DNA from: Granulicella mallensis MP5ACTX8
GTDB lineage: Bacteria; Acidobacteriota; Terriglobia; Terriglobales; Acidobacteriaceae
NCBI RefSeq assembly: GCF_000178955.2
Contig: NC_016631.1
Coordinates: 2,790,001 to 2,854,000 of the forward strand
DNA length: 64,000 bases
Reading direction: 5' to 3'
Made by a program: the position numbers and the translations under genes. This document shows positions 51,118 to 58,998 of this stretch, piece after piece. The notes under the pieces are model-generated. The model was not told the DNA's origin. It saw only the letters and a list, made by a program, of their open reading frames with translations, and did not search any database. The first letter of the stretch is position 1, and the number at the start of each line of letters is the position of its first letter.

Positions 51118-51639
51118 ATGCGTTTCGCATCCGCTATTTTTTCTACGATTATTCTGGCAACCGCCGTCTCCGCCCAGGCCCCTTCGGCCGACCACACCAG
51201 CGAACTCAAGAACGGAAGCGGAAGCGTTCTCGGCAAGGTAACGGTGACCGGCACTCCTCGTGGCGTGCTTTTGCGCATTGAGGCCAAGGGACTGACTCCG
51301 GGCTGGCATGGCATGCACTTTCATGAAAAGGGCGATTGCGGCGATGCGATGTTCAAAGGCGCGGGCGCTCACGTTCATGCCAAGACGCCGGTTGTCCATG
51401 GGCTTCTGAACGCCGATGCGAATGACGCTGGAGATCTTCCCAACCTTTTTGTGGCTGCGGATGGAACCGCGACGGTAGAGCTTTATTCGACACTGGTCAC
51501 GCTTAAGGGTGGCGACGAACGTCCGGCTCTTCTCGATGCCGACGGCTCGTCGTTGATCATCCATGCCAATCCAGATGATTACCAGTCTCAGCCGATTGGC
51601 GGTGCCGGTGGGCGCGTGGCCTGCGCTGTAATTCGGTAA
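51118..51639 (+). CDS. sodC: Cu/Zn superoxide dismutase with an altered Zn ligand
   Basis: This 173-residue protein has a signal peptide ending AVSAQ. Copper ligands appear as GMHFHEKGDC (His67, His69), bridging His85 in GAHVHA and His149 in IIHANPDDY. The zinc site has His94 (VVHG) and Asp106 (GDLPN), but the expected third His is Asp103 in NDAGDL. The disulphide cysteines Cys74 and Cys169 (RVAC, with Arg166) are kept. The enzyme converts superoxide to peroxide and oxygen in the periplasm. AAGGAGCCACGTC precedes the ATG. Confidence 0.9.
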   Translation: MRFASAIFSTIILATAVSAQAPSADHTSELKNGSGSVLGKVTVTGTPRGVLLRIEAKGLTPGWHGMHFHEKGDCGDAMFKGAGAHVHAKTPVVHGLLNADANDAGDLPNLFVAADGTATVELYSTLVTLKGGDERPALLDADGSSLIIHANPDDYQSQPIGGAGGRVACAVIR

Positions 51640-51664
51640 GCAGCTACTGGCTGTAGTCAGTAGA

Positions 51665-52594
51665 ATGTTGGCCATGAGACAAAGGATGCGGTCAGGGCTG
51701 CTTGCTCTACTGCTGGTATGGGTATGCTCTTTAGGGCTGCGGGCTGAGAAGGTTGCGACTTTGCCCGCGCCCAAGAGCTACGTCAACGACTACGCCGGTG
51801 TGCTGAGCGATGCGACGAAGACGCAGACCGAAGCGATCTGCCGCGAGGTGCACGACAAGACCAAGGCGCAGATCTTTGTGGTGACCATCCACACGCTTGG
51901 GGACGAGTCGAAGGAGCAGTTCGCCAACGATCTGTTTCACAAGTGGAAGATCGGAGAGAAGAAGACAGACCGCGGCCTGTTGCTTCTGTTTTCGATTGAC
52001 GACCACAAGTGGCGGATCGAGGTGGGGTACGGCTTCGAAGGGATTCTGAACGACGCCAAGGTGGGAGATATTGGCCGGGAGATGGTCCCGGCCCTGAAGC
52101 AGAAGGACTACGACGGGGCGATCGTGCTGGGCGTACAGCGGGTCGCGAAGGTGGTTGCCGACGATGCGAACGTTACATTGGACACGCTAACACCCTCGGA
52201 TCCCTCCGGCGATACGACTTCAACTCCTTCTTCTGAGGTGCTTCCTCCCGTGAGCCCTCCGAAGCCATGGTGGCAGAGGGTCAACTGGTTCGCATGTCTT
52301 GTGCTCTTCTTCCTATGCCTCTATTTCTGGCACTGGATTAGACGTATGGGACGACGTCTAGCTTCCACCAGACCCCGATCAGGCCTCGGCAATACCAGCT
52401 CTGGATCGAATTACACCCGTTCTGGAGCAGGCTTCATCAGTAGCAATTCTGGATCAAACTTTAGCGATAGCAGTTCTGGATCGAGCTTCAGCGATAGTGG
52501 CTCAAGCAGCTCCGACAGTGGCAGCAGCAGTGATAGCTTCAGCGGGGGCGATGGGGGCGACTCCGGCGGCGGGGGAGCGGGCGGGGATTGGTAG
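51665..52594 (+). CDS. TPM-domain (YgcG-type) membrane protein with Ser/Gly-rich tail
   Basis: This 309-residue protein has a signal peptide (LLALLLVWVCSLGLRAE), a TPM domain (about 36-160, ESKEQFANDLFHKWKIGEKKTDRGLLLLFSIDD...RIEVGYGFEGILND), a proline-rich linker, one transmembrane segment (WFACLVLFFLCLYFWHWI) and a low-complexity Ser/Gly/Asp tail ending GGGGAGGDW. TPM proteins have a phosphatase-like fold and are suggested to act in membrane stress or photosystem repair. The tail is typical of the YgcG group. It could start at the inner ATG of MRQRMRSG. Confidence 0.85.
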   Translation: MLAMRQRMRSGLLALLLVWVCSLGLRAEKVATLPAPKSYVNDYAGVLSDATKTQTEAICREVHDKTKAQIFVVTIHTLGDESKEQFANDLFHKWKIGEKKTDRGLLLLFSIDDHKWRIEVGYGFEGILNDAKVGDIGREMVPALKQKDYDGAIVLGVQRVAKVVADDANVTLDTLTPSDPSGDTTSTPSSEVLPPVSPPKPWWQRVNWFACLVLFFLCLYFWHWIRRMGRRLASTRPRSGLGNTSSGSNYTRSGAGFISSNSGSNFSDSSSGSSFSDSGSSSSDSGSSSDSFSGGDGGDSGGGGAGGDW

Positions 52595-52632
52595 CAAGAC
52601 TATGTCGTGGCGTAAGTACAATTAGCCCTGTG

Positions 52633-52845
52633 ATGAGTTCGATCTCAAACAACCTTGCCAAACCCTGGTGTTACCTGCTCACTCTGCTACTAAGCATTCC
52701 ATGCCTGAGTGCTCAGCAAGACGGTCCAAAGAACTTGAATGGGCGAAGAAAGGGATTGCCCATAGCATTTGAGACGGTGTATTCATCTTCAGGTCGCACA
52801 ATAAATGCTGGCAATCGTCTGATCACGCAAATCGGGATCAGGTAA
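52633..52845 (+). CDS. Possible small exported protein, hypothetical
   Basis: A 70-residue frame starting MSSISNN shows a hydrophobic signal-like segment (CYLLTLLLSIPCLSAQQ) and a short polar tail. No good ribosome site and no family resemblance is seen. It lies between the TPM and RcnB-like genes. It may not be real. Confidence 0.35.
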   Translation: MSSISNNLAKPWCYLLTLLLSIPCLSAQQDGPKNLNGRRKGLPIAFETVYSSSGRTINAGNRLITQIGIR

Positions 52846-52889
52846 ACAACATCATCCGGTTGGTATGAATCAAAGAATCAGGAGATCTT

Positions 52890-53213
52890 ATGAACAAAAT
52901 TCGCAAAGCTTTGGCCCTATCGATTGTTGCTGCTACCCTCAGCGGAGGAGCGGCTTTCGCTCAGGATCATCATGACGACCGTCACGACGACCACCACGAT
53001 AACCACGCCTATGTCCAGCATAAGGAGTGGAGAAAAGGCGCGCGCATGAATCATGACGATTGGAATCGCGGCGAACGCGTTGATTATCACCAGTACCACC
53101 TGAGTGCACCGCGGCCGGGCTACGAATGGCGCCAGGTGGATGGTAACTATGTGATGGCTGCTATTGCGACTGGCGTGATCGCTTCAGTGATCGTTGCTTC
53201 CGCCGCACACTAA
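52890..53213 (+). CDS. RcnB-like histidine-rich periplasmic protein
   Basis: This 107-residue protein has a signal peptide ending AAFAQ, then a metal-binding-type stretch DHHDDRHDDHHDNH. RcnB-like sequence follows (GERVDYHQYHLSAPRPGYEWRQVDGNYVMAAIATG) with a C-terminal hydrophobic end. RcnB relatives modulate Ni/Co levels. GCAGGAGATCTT-type spacing precedes the ATG (CAGGAG). A terminator follows. Confidence 0.85.
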   Translation: MNKIRKALALSIVAATLSGGAAFAQDHHDDRHDDHHDNHAYVQHKEWRKGARMNHDDWNRGERVDYHQYHLSAPRPGYEWRQVDGNYVMAAIATGVIASVIVASAAH

Positions 53214-53262
53214 GCCTTACCGAAGATTTAATCAGGTATCTGGATAAAGATATCTGGGGTAA

Positions 53263-53296
53263 CGACAATGCCGGGGCAACTGCCCCGGCATTGTCG
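53263..53296 (+). terminator. Terminator after the RcnB-like gene
   Basis: The arms 53263-53278 and 53281-53296 are exact complements (CGACAATGCCGGGGCA). A realistic loop is 4-6 nt. TTTC follows. Confidence 0.8.
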
Positions 53297-53779
53297 TTTC
53301 GATAGAGATATATGTTGCGCAGAGGAAGATTTGGCGTGCCCGACGGAAACAAGGCAGGCCCTAACCTTCACCTCTTGATACTCTCCCAGGCGGAGAGGCT
53401 AAGCAACGTCAAGGCCAGCGAATTTGACGTACGACCCGCACTCCCGGACCTGCACGGAAGAGATAGTATGTGTGTTGGTCCGTTGCTCTGTTATACGGTG
53501 AGACCACCATACGTTGCGAACCAACTAGAACTGTTATCTAACAATGGGGCTGGAAGCGTAACAGGTTTTCCATCCTGTGTGCTATACGCAACAAATACAT
53601 CAGAAGTGTGGATTAAAAGTCTTTATTATGCGGTGTTTAGTCAATCGTCTGCCGAGCAGAGGCAAGAGCGGCAATCATTCATTAAGTTTCGTATAAGCAA
53701 CGAAATTAATGAGTTGTCGGTTTTTAACTGATCCTCCTCTAGTCTCTGCTCAGCGCACATTCGCGCTAAAGGAGACACA
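53297..53779. other. AT-richer gap without a clear gene
   Basis: A 139-codon frame (53312-53731) has no ribosome site and no recognisable content, so I do not annotate it. The part from about 53560 is noticeably AT-richer than its surroundings and may hold the promoter of the peptide gene; TTTATTATG at 53622-53630 gives a -10-like TATTAT. Confidence 0.4.
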
Positions 53780-54007
53780 ATGTTCAATAGCAATGTCCGT
53801 AAGTCTGTTTTGGCGCTTATTCTTCTCGCTCTGGTTATGCCAATGGGTAGAGCGTTTGCTCAATCTGCTCCATCCACCACCAAGCCGTCCGCATCTGCCC
53901 CTGTTGTAGGTGGCACCGATCCCGAACCGCAGGTTGTGGGTGGTACCGATCCTGAACCGCAGATTAATACCATGCAAATGATCCTCATTCTGCTGCATTT
54001 GGCATAA
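53780..54007 (+). CDS. Small exported peptide with duplicated 10-residue unit
   Basis: This 75-residue protein starts after a strong AAGGAGACACA site. A signal peptide ends near AFAQ (about 27), then a Ser/Thr/Pro-rich linker. Two exact copies of VVGGTDPEPQ follow (residues 42-51 and 52-61; DNA 53903-53932 and 53933-53962), then a hydrophobic tail INTMQMILILLHLA. The two DNA units differ at three positions, all silent, so the peptide is what has been kept. No family is recognised. It precedes a multi-pass membrane protein by 50 bp. A processed secreted peptide, a structural repeat or a lipid-anchored tail are all possible. Confidence 0.75.
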   Translation: MFNSNVRKSVLALILLALVMPMGRAFAQSAPSTTKPSASAPVVGGTDPEPQVVGGTDPEPQINTMQMILILLHLA

Positions 54008-54057
54008 GATGATTGCAGCCTATTCTCGGGAGCGGTCGCCCAATTGGAGAGATTTGA

Positions 54058-54837
54058 ATGCAGTTGACAGGCATCGATCTCGTATTTTGGGCGGCCGGCT
54101 TCTTGGCGCATGCAGTACTGCTGGTGGTGCTGTGGACTCGTCACCGTGCAACTGTTTTTCCGTTTTTTACTACGCTGATTACTGAATACGTAGTGAGAAC
54201 GATTACCCTCTATTTCATCGTCCATTACGGGACCAAGCATCAGTATCTTCTCGCTTACTTATCGCTTGGTACGGTAGATTTGGCTTTACAGCTTTGCGTA
54301 GTATACGAGCTGGCCTCACATATCTTTCGTCCCCTAGGCAAATGGGCTCCAGACGTACGAGGCAGTTTCGGGTGGCTGATCGGCGGCAGCATCATCATTG
54401 CATCGGCGCTTACCTGGCTCACGGCTCCTCCTGCTAATTCCTGGATGCGAGCGGTGCTCATCCGGGGAAATTTCTTTTCTTCGGTGCTGATGAGTGAACT
54501 CTTCGTTGGAATGATTGCACTTTCGGCGACGGTAGGGCTTCCATGGAAGACTCATGTCGCCAGGATCTCGCAGGGCCTTGGGCTCTACTCGATCATTGGA
54601 ATATTGACCGAGGCAGGGCATAGTTACCTGGGAATGGATCATCACGCACGAATGTCTGCCAATTTGTCTTATATTCGTATATCGTCTTATTTGGCCTGCC
54701 AAGTGTACTGGATCATCATGCTTTGGCGCGAGGCTCCAGCATCCCTGGAGCTGCCGGAAGAGATGCGGGAACAACTCGCTGCTTTGCAGCGAAGAGTTGA
54801 ATATGACCTCCGTGAGCTGAGGAGTTGGAGACCATGA
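54058..54837 (+). CDS. Multi-pass (about seven-helix) membrane protein, uncharacterised
   Basis: This 259-residue protein has about seven hydrophobic helices (from LVFWAAGFLAHAVLLVVLWT to ISSYLACQVYWIIMLW) and a charged C-terminal helix (LPEEMREQLAALQRRVEYDLRELRSWRP) with coiled-coil character in the cytoplasm. I recognise similar unnamed proteins in Acidobacteria, but no assigned function. GGAGAGATTTGA precedes the ATG. It lies 50 bp after the small peptide gene, and its stop overlaps the next start, so the three genes look like one transcription unit. Confidence 0.8.
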   Translation: MQLTGIDLVFWAAGFLAHAVLLVVLWTRHRATVFPFFTTLITEYVVRTITLYFIVHYGTKHQYLLAYLSLGTVDLALQLCVVYELASHIFRPLGKWAPDVRGSFGWLIGGSIIIASALTWLTAPPANSWMRAVLIRGNFFSSVLMSELFVGMIALSATVGLPWKTHVARISQGLGLYSIIGILTEAGHSYLGMDHHARMSANLSYIRISSYLACQVYWIIMLWREAPASLELPEEMREQLAALQRRVEYDLRELRSWRP

Positions 54838-55403
54838 TGAACGCAAGCGCCATTCCCTTTTTCAGTGCAGTCGCAGTCTTTCTTGTCGCTCTGACTGCAA
54901 CCGCAGCGCATTTCTATCGCCGTCGCCCGAAGTCGAAGTCTCCTTATGGAAATTGGGAGAGCCTGCTGGCCCGCTTCACTTCAGTCGATCGCGAGAGCAT
55001 CACCTTGATCGCGTTGGATCTTGTCGATGAGTCGGGTGACCCGAGGCATGGAGGGGATGACATCATTCTCGATCCCTCTTGCATCTCGCCCCTGATTGGT
55101 GGGCTGGATGGCCTTGAGGTGCTGAAGCGAAATTGTGCCGTGTTGATCGATCTCGCTTTTTACGTACAGCAGTGGTATCCCGAAGCTCTGGTCGTCGCAG
55201 AGCAGCTGCGTATGAATGCCAGAGAGATTGAATGGCACATCGATCGCCTGAGAGGGGCCGCGAAGATAGGGAAGCTTGAGTCTGTCTTCCCAGAGTATGG
55301 ACAGCGTGTCATTGCGACCTACTACCTCATGACTCGTCACGTGCTTGAACTCTATGAAATCGGCAATTTCCCGGGTCTCGCCGATTTACAGAGAGCTCTA
55401 TAG
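54834..55403 (+). CDS. Membrane-anchored protein coupled to the seven-helix protein
   Basis: This protein of about 189 residues starts at an ATG overlapping the upstream stop (54834-54837). It has one N-terminal hydrophobic helix (IPFFSAVAVFLVALTATAAHFY), a positively charged stop-transfer segment (RRRPKSKS) and an alpha-helical soluble domain (LIDLAFYVQQWYPEALVVAEQLRMNAREIEWHIDRL). It shows no family I can name. Coupling implies co-synthesis and perhaps a complex with the membrane protein. Confidence 0.75.
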   Translation: MMNASAIPFFSAVAVFLVALTATAAHFYRRRPKSKSPYGNWESLLARFTSVDRESITLIALDLVDESGDPRHGGDDIILDPSCISPLIGGLDGLEVLKRNCAVLIDLAFYVQQWYPEALVVAEQLRMNAREIEWHIDRLRGAAKIGKLESVFPEYGQRVIATYYLMTRHVLELYEIGNFPGLADLQRAL

Positions 55404-55481
55404 CTTTCGTTTCGATCGATGATGGTGGGACCTATCGGGGTGATAGCGATAGGTCGCGCTTACAGCGCCCTGCCTGGAACG

Positions 55482-55516
55482 CATCACAGCCCAGGGCGAA
55501 GCCCTGGGCTGTGATG
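55482..55516. repeat. CATCACAGCCCAGGGC hairpin (repeat family core)
   Basis: Perfect 16-bp arms (55482-55497 / 55501-55516) surround a GAA loop, the same core as in the 49-bp-arm element at 21287-21478. Located between the convergent 55403 and 55586 gene ends, it may serve as a terminator. Confidence 0.85.
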
Positions 55517-55585
55517 GGGTGCCGCGTGCTGCTTCTGGCTAAGCTATTCTCTATGCACTAGTCGCGCATTGCCTGGAACACTCGT

Positions 55586-56323
55586 TCAGGCGAGACGCCG
55601 GGAGAAGATTCCAGCGACTGTGCCAATGACTTCAACTTCGTGCTTATAGCGCAATCGTTTGTTGGTTTCGAAGGACAGCATGTGGGGTACCAGCGTCAAC
55701 CACTCAGACAGCTTGTCAAGATCGCAGAAGCCGCAGAGATAACCCGTTCGTGTGAATAAAAAATAAATGGGGCGGTTGAACTCGTTGGTCCAGTCCCTCC
55801 TGCTGCCAATCGCACGCTTCTGCGTGTCGATCAAGACAATCGATCCCGGGAGAATCATCGGATCCATGGTGCGGTCCCGTTGGCCGATGATCCCGCGCCG
55901 GTAATGGATCGGCATCACTGTTTTGTCGGGAGGAAGAAGCATGGTGTCCTGGGGCGGAGGATCGGTCACTAATGTTTCAGGAAGCAAGAGTCTGGCATGC
56001 TCCTCCAGAGGACCTTCCAGCAACAGATGAGTCGAATTCGGACTGGAGGCAGGAGCGAGCTGGGGGGTGGCGGGCTCGTTTGTTTCCGGATAAAGCGCCA
56101 GGATCTGATCGGTCTTCAGACCGTAGATGTGCGCCAGAACAATCAGCTTAGTCGCGGATAATCCGCGATTTTCACGCTCTATCCGATCGAGCCAACTGGC
56201 TGAGATACGGTACGCAGAGTTGTTCGACTGCTGCGCGAGCGCGCCGCTGCGTTCTTCGACTTCTCTCAAGGTAAGACCCCATTGATTGCGGGCCGAACGA
56301 AGTTTAACGCCTATTCCATCCAT
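55586..56323 (-). CDS. XRE/S24-like repressor lacking catalytic residues
   Basis: This 245-residue protein has an N-terminal helix-turn-helix (VKLRSARNQWGLTLREVEERSG, then ISASWLDRIERENRGLSATKLIVLAHIYG) and a C-terminal LexA/S24-type domain. At the segment where GxSMxP normally supplies the catalytic serine, this protein has RTMDPMILPGS, with Thr152, and no obvious catalytic lysine follows. Self-cleavage is therefore doubtful; it may act as a ligand-gated or constitutive repressor. A GGAGAGGTGATAC site precedes the start. Confidence 0.85.
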   Translation of the reverse strand: MDGIGVKLRSARNQWGLTLREVEERSGALAQQSNNSAYRISASWLDRIERENRGLSATKLIVLAHIYGLKTDQILALYPETNEPATPQLAPASSPNSTHLLLEGPLEEHARLLLPETLVTDPPPQDTMLLPPDKTVMPIHYRRGIIGQRDRTMDPMILPGSIVLIDTQKRAIGSRRDWTNEFNRPIYFLFTRTGYLCGFCDLDKLSEWLTLVPHMLSFETNKRLRYKHEVEVIGTVAGIFSRRLA

Positions 56324-56734
56324 GTATCACCTCTCCGGAAACGCAACCGGGGATGATTCATCTTCCATGTTGTTCGTTGCAATGACAATCCACTTTGCGA
56401 AGCAGATGCCATCCAAACAGGGAAGACTGACCACCGTAGAATTCACGAATTTCACTCCTGGGAAATAGCCCAAAGATATCAATCAGTTCAAGAAAACCGG
56501 ATTGCCGTTTTTGTTTCAGTTGGGAGCAGTGTAGCGCATGTGACGGTGTTATGGCGTTCTGCGTTCTCTTTTCGCCTCCCTTGAGAACGCTTCCGGTTGT
56601 AGCACAGGATGATAAAGCTGCCTGACCACACGCAAAGCGAAGCGGGTGAGAATCTGTATTCTCACCCGCTTCACTTTGGCCGTTACACTGCTCGTTGCAC
56701 AGTACCTGCTCCTCGCGATGACAGGTGCAGATCG
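56324..56734. other. Gap with a terminator only
   Basis: I see no supported gene between the repressor start and the SDR stop. Apart from the hairpin listed next, no repeats or motifs stand out. The promoter of the repressor should be near 56324-56480. Confidence 0.5.
56636..56675 (-). terminator. Terminator after the SDR gene
   Basis: AGCGAAGCGGGTGAGAAT (56636-56653) pairs with ATTCTCACCCGCTTCACT (56658-56675) at 17 of 18 positions around loop CTGT. It is on the 3' side of the minus-strand SDR. Confidence 0.75.
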
Positions 56735-57712
56735 TTAGAACGACTCTCCGACCAGTTCTTCGCTCTTCTTCCAGAGCGCCGCAGCATTCTTGGGATCGAG
56801 CGCATACCCTCGTACTCCCTCGCTGGCGGGGCTGATCATTACGTCATCCGCTACAGCCTTGCCAACGTGGCAGTTCTCGCAGTATTGTCCGCCCATCTCT
56901 TCTGCCGGAGCGACGATGCCTGCCCAGACCGAGGTTGCCGCGCCCTGGGGGACTGTCTTGAATTCGAAAGGTCCCTTGCCTTCCGCTGCAAGCTGCTGAT
57001 TTATGTGATCGAGCATTGCCTCAAGGCTACCTGGCTCCATGTGGCGGCCCAGCTCCGTATAGATGCCGCCGGGATGGACGGCTGCCGCGCGTACGCCCCG
57101 CTCCTTATGCCGGCGGTCAAACTCGACGGAGAACAGGATGTTTGCCGTCTTTGAGCGACCGTAGGCGACGAAGGGTTCATAGGGTGTGCGCTCGAAGTTC
57201 GGGTCGTCGAGGTCGACGTTCGAGAAGCGATGACCGGAAGAGGCGAGGTTGATCAGGCGCCCACCTGCACGGAGCAGCGGCGCGATCCGATTGATGAAGA
57301 CAAAGTGGCCCAGGTGATTGGTGCCGAACTGTGTCTCAAAACCGTCTGCAGTATGGCCGAACGGCGTCGCCATGACTCCGGCATTGGCGATGATCACGTC
57401 GAAGGGTTCACCCTTTGCCAGCAGCGCGTCGGCGCTTGCACGAACGCTCTTGAGGTTGGAGAGATCGAGCTCAATGAGCTCGAAGCTTCCGCCGTGGGCT
57501 GCGGCATCCTCTCGAACCTGAGTGGTGGCGGCTTCTGCTTTCTTCAGGTCCCGCGCCGCACCGACCACATGCGCTCCATGGGCAGCGAGCGTGCGCGCGG
57601 TTTCCACGCCGATTCCGGCGGAGACACCTGTAACCAGTATGCGTTTGCCGTCGAGCTTTACGCCTGACAGCACATCTTCCGTTGTTGAGGTCGCACCGAA
57701 TACATTCGCCAT
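56735..57712 (-). CDS. Short-chain dehydrogenase (retinol-dehydrogenase-like)
   Basis: This SDR has about 325 residues. It starts at MANVFG (57712) with AGGAGAAGAAA before it. Motifs are TGVSAGIGVETARTL (cofactor), IIANAGVMATPFG (NAG), and the active-site tyrosine and lysine in YGRSKTAN. The length and MATPFGHTADGFETQFGTNHLGHF fit WWOX/retinol-dehydrogenase-like bacterial SDRs. It is divergent from a TetR gene with palindromic operators between, so probably repressed by it. Substrate unknown. Confidence 0.9.
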   Translation of the reverse strand: MANVFGATSTTEDVLSGVKLDGKRILVTGVSAGIGVETARTLAAHGAHVVGAARDLKKAEAATTQVREDAAAHGGSFELIELDLSNLKSVRASADALLAKGEPFDVIIANAGVMATPFGHTADGFETQFGTNHLGHFVFINRIAPLLRAGGRLINLASSGHRFSNVDLDDPNFERTPYEPFVAYGRSKTANILFSVEFDRRHKERGVRAAAVHPGGIYTELGRHMEPGSLEAMLDHINQQLAAEGKGPFEFKTVPQGAATSVWAGIVAPAEEMGGQYCENCHVGKAVADDVMISPASEGVRGYALDPKNAAALWKKSEELVGESF

Positions 57713-57804
57713 TTTCTTCTCCTGGTTCTTCTTCTGGGTTTTGTGGAACACTTCAAGAGGGCTGCGCAGGTTCTTCGCGCCAAACAGCCCTTGCTAAAAT
57801 AAAG

Positions 57805-57849
57805 CGGAGAGTCTCTCCGTAATAGTAGATAACCGGAGGCTCTCTCCGG
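57805..57849. promoter_or_regulatory. TetR-type operators between SDR and TetR genes
   Basis: CGGAGAGTCTCTCCG (57805-57819) is a perfect palindrome around a central T. A second site CCGGAGGCTCTCTCCGG (57833-57849) has perfect 6-bp arms. Both contain GGAG..CTCTCC. Position, symmetry and pairing suggest the TetR binding sites for both promoters. Confidence 0.6.
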
Positions 57850-57865
57850 TTGCAAATATTTTGAC

Positions 57866-58450
57866 ATGGCTACGAAACGTTCAGAGTCCGTACCTCGAAG
57901 ACCGCGCGCCGATGCGCAGCGCAATCGCGAACGCATTCTGGAGGTGGCCAAAGAAGCCTTTACCCGTTCGGGCGCGGACACCAGCCTGGACGATATCGCG
58001 AAGCAGGCAGGGGTTGGAGCGGGAACCCTCTACCGTCATTTTCCGACACGTGACGCTCTGCTGGAGGCGGTGTATCGGACCGAGGTAGAGAAGCTGGCGG
58101 CAGCAGAGAAAGAGTTTGCCAGGACCATGCCACCGGTCGAGGCCTTGCGCGCCTGGATGTTGCTGTTCGTCGACTACATCGCGGCGAAGCAGCTCATCGC
58201 GCCGGCTCTCAATACGGTTGTGGGTGGGCCGTCCAAGCTGTATGAGGCAACTACCGGGTTGGTCGTAGGAGCGATTACAGCGCTGGTCGAGCGCGCGATC
58301 GAGACCGGCGAGATACGCCTGGATCTAGAGCCAATGGATTTGCTTCGTGCTCTGGTCGGCGTCTCCTATGTGGCGTCCACTCCGGATTGGCCGCAGAGCG
58401 CGAAAAGGCTCGTGGAGATTCTGATTCTGGGGTCACGGTCGACTGTCTAA
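57866..58450 (+). CDS. TetR-family regulator
   Basis: This 194-residue protein has a typical TetR helix-turn-helix (ILEVAKEAFTRSGADTSLDDIAKQAGVGAGTLYRHFPTRDALLEAVY) and a C-terminal TetR ligand domain (TTGLVVGAITALVERAIETGEIR). Little ribosome site is seen, and an AT-rich stretch directly precedes the ATG. It is divergent from the SDR gene, with two operators in between. Confidence 0.9.
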   Translation: MATKRSESVPRRPRADAQRNRERILEVAKEAFTRSGADTSLDDIAKQAGVGAGTLYRHFPTRDALLEAVYRTEVEKLAAAEKEFARTMPPVEALRAWMLLFVDYIAAKQLIAPALNTVVGGPSKLYEATTGLVVGAITALVERAIETGEIRLDLEPMDLLRALVGVSYVASTPDWPQSAKRLVEILILGSRSTV

Positions 58451-58557
58451 GTCGTTCGCTGTGGCGACCGCGCGATTACCTGGGAGGTAATTGCGAGCTA
58501 TTTCGAGAGGGGCGATATTGAGGCAGTAGCAGATCAATATCAACTCTGGAGAATGCA

Positions 58558-58947
58558 ATGACAACTCTAACCATCACAAAGAGCGCACCACCGGAATGGT
58601 TGCTGGCCTTCTGGAAAGAGATCGACGACAAAACCTTTGGCAAAGGTTTTGACTGCTTTGTAGAGGATGCGACATGCCGCCTTGGGGTCGCTGAGTGGAA
58701 TGGACGTGAGACGATTCGTGAAAACCTTCGCGCCTTCATCGACACAGGGTTCACGGCACATCACGACGTGGTGGAATATTGGGATGGCGGCTTGCTCAAG
58801 ATCTTTCGCGGCATCGTCACGATGAAGCCCAACGACAGCAGCAAACCCACGGTAAAGCCCACCATGACCCACTTCTTTTATATGGACGAGGGAGAGCCAT
58901 CCAAGGTGCGTAGCTGGATAGGATCGGTAGGGCCGGTTCAGTTCTAG
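58558..58947 (+). CDS. NTF2-like (SnoaL-type) protein
   Basis: This 129-residue protein has the NTF2/SnoaL-like cone fold (AFWKEIDDKTFGKGFDCFVEDATCRLGVAEWNGRETIRENLRAFIDTGF). TGGAGAATGCA precedes the ATG. Members of the family are isomerases, cyclases or unassigned small-molecule-binding proteins; function here is unknown. Confidence 0.8.
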   Translation: MTTLTITKSAPPEWLLAFWKEIDDKTFGKGFDCFVEDATCRLGVAEWNGRETIRENLRAFIDTGFTAHHDVVEYWDGGLLKIFRGIVTMKPNDSSKPTVKPTMTHFFYMDEGEPSKVRSWIGSVGPVQF

Positions 58948-58998
58948 TGCACGGTACATGCTGTAATTGCCAATGACTGGATGTCAGGATAGTACCCA

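Noticed and set aside
52633..52845. Strong case for a bacteriocin or toxin peptide
   Set aside because: There is only a signal-like helix and short tail; no immunity gene, exporter or conserved motif accompanies it, so it is kept as hypothetical at low confidence.
53312..53731. A 139-codon frame between RcnB-like and the peptide gene
   Set aside because: No ribosome site, no signal peptide and no recognisable motif; base composition changes in the middle of it.
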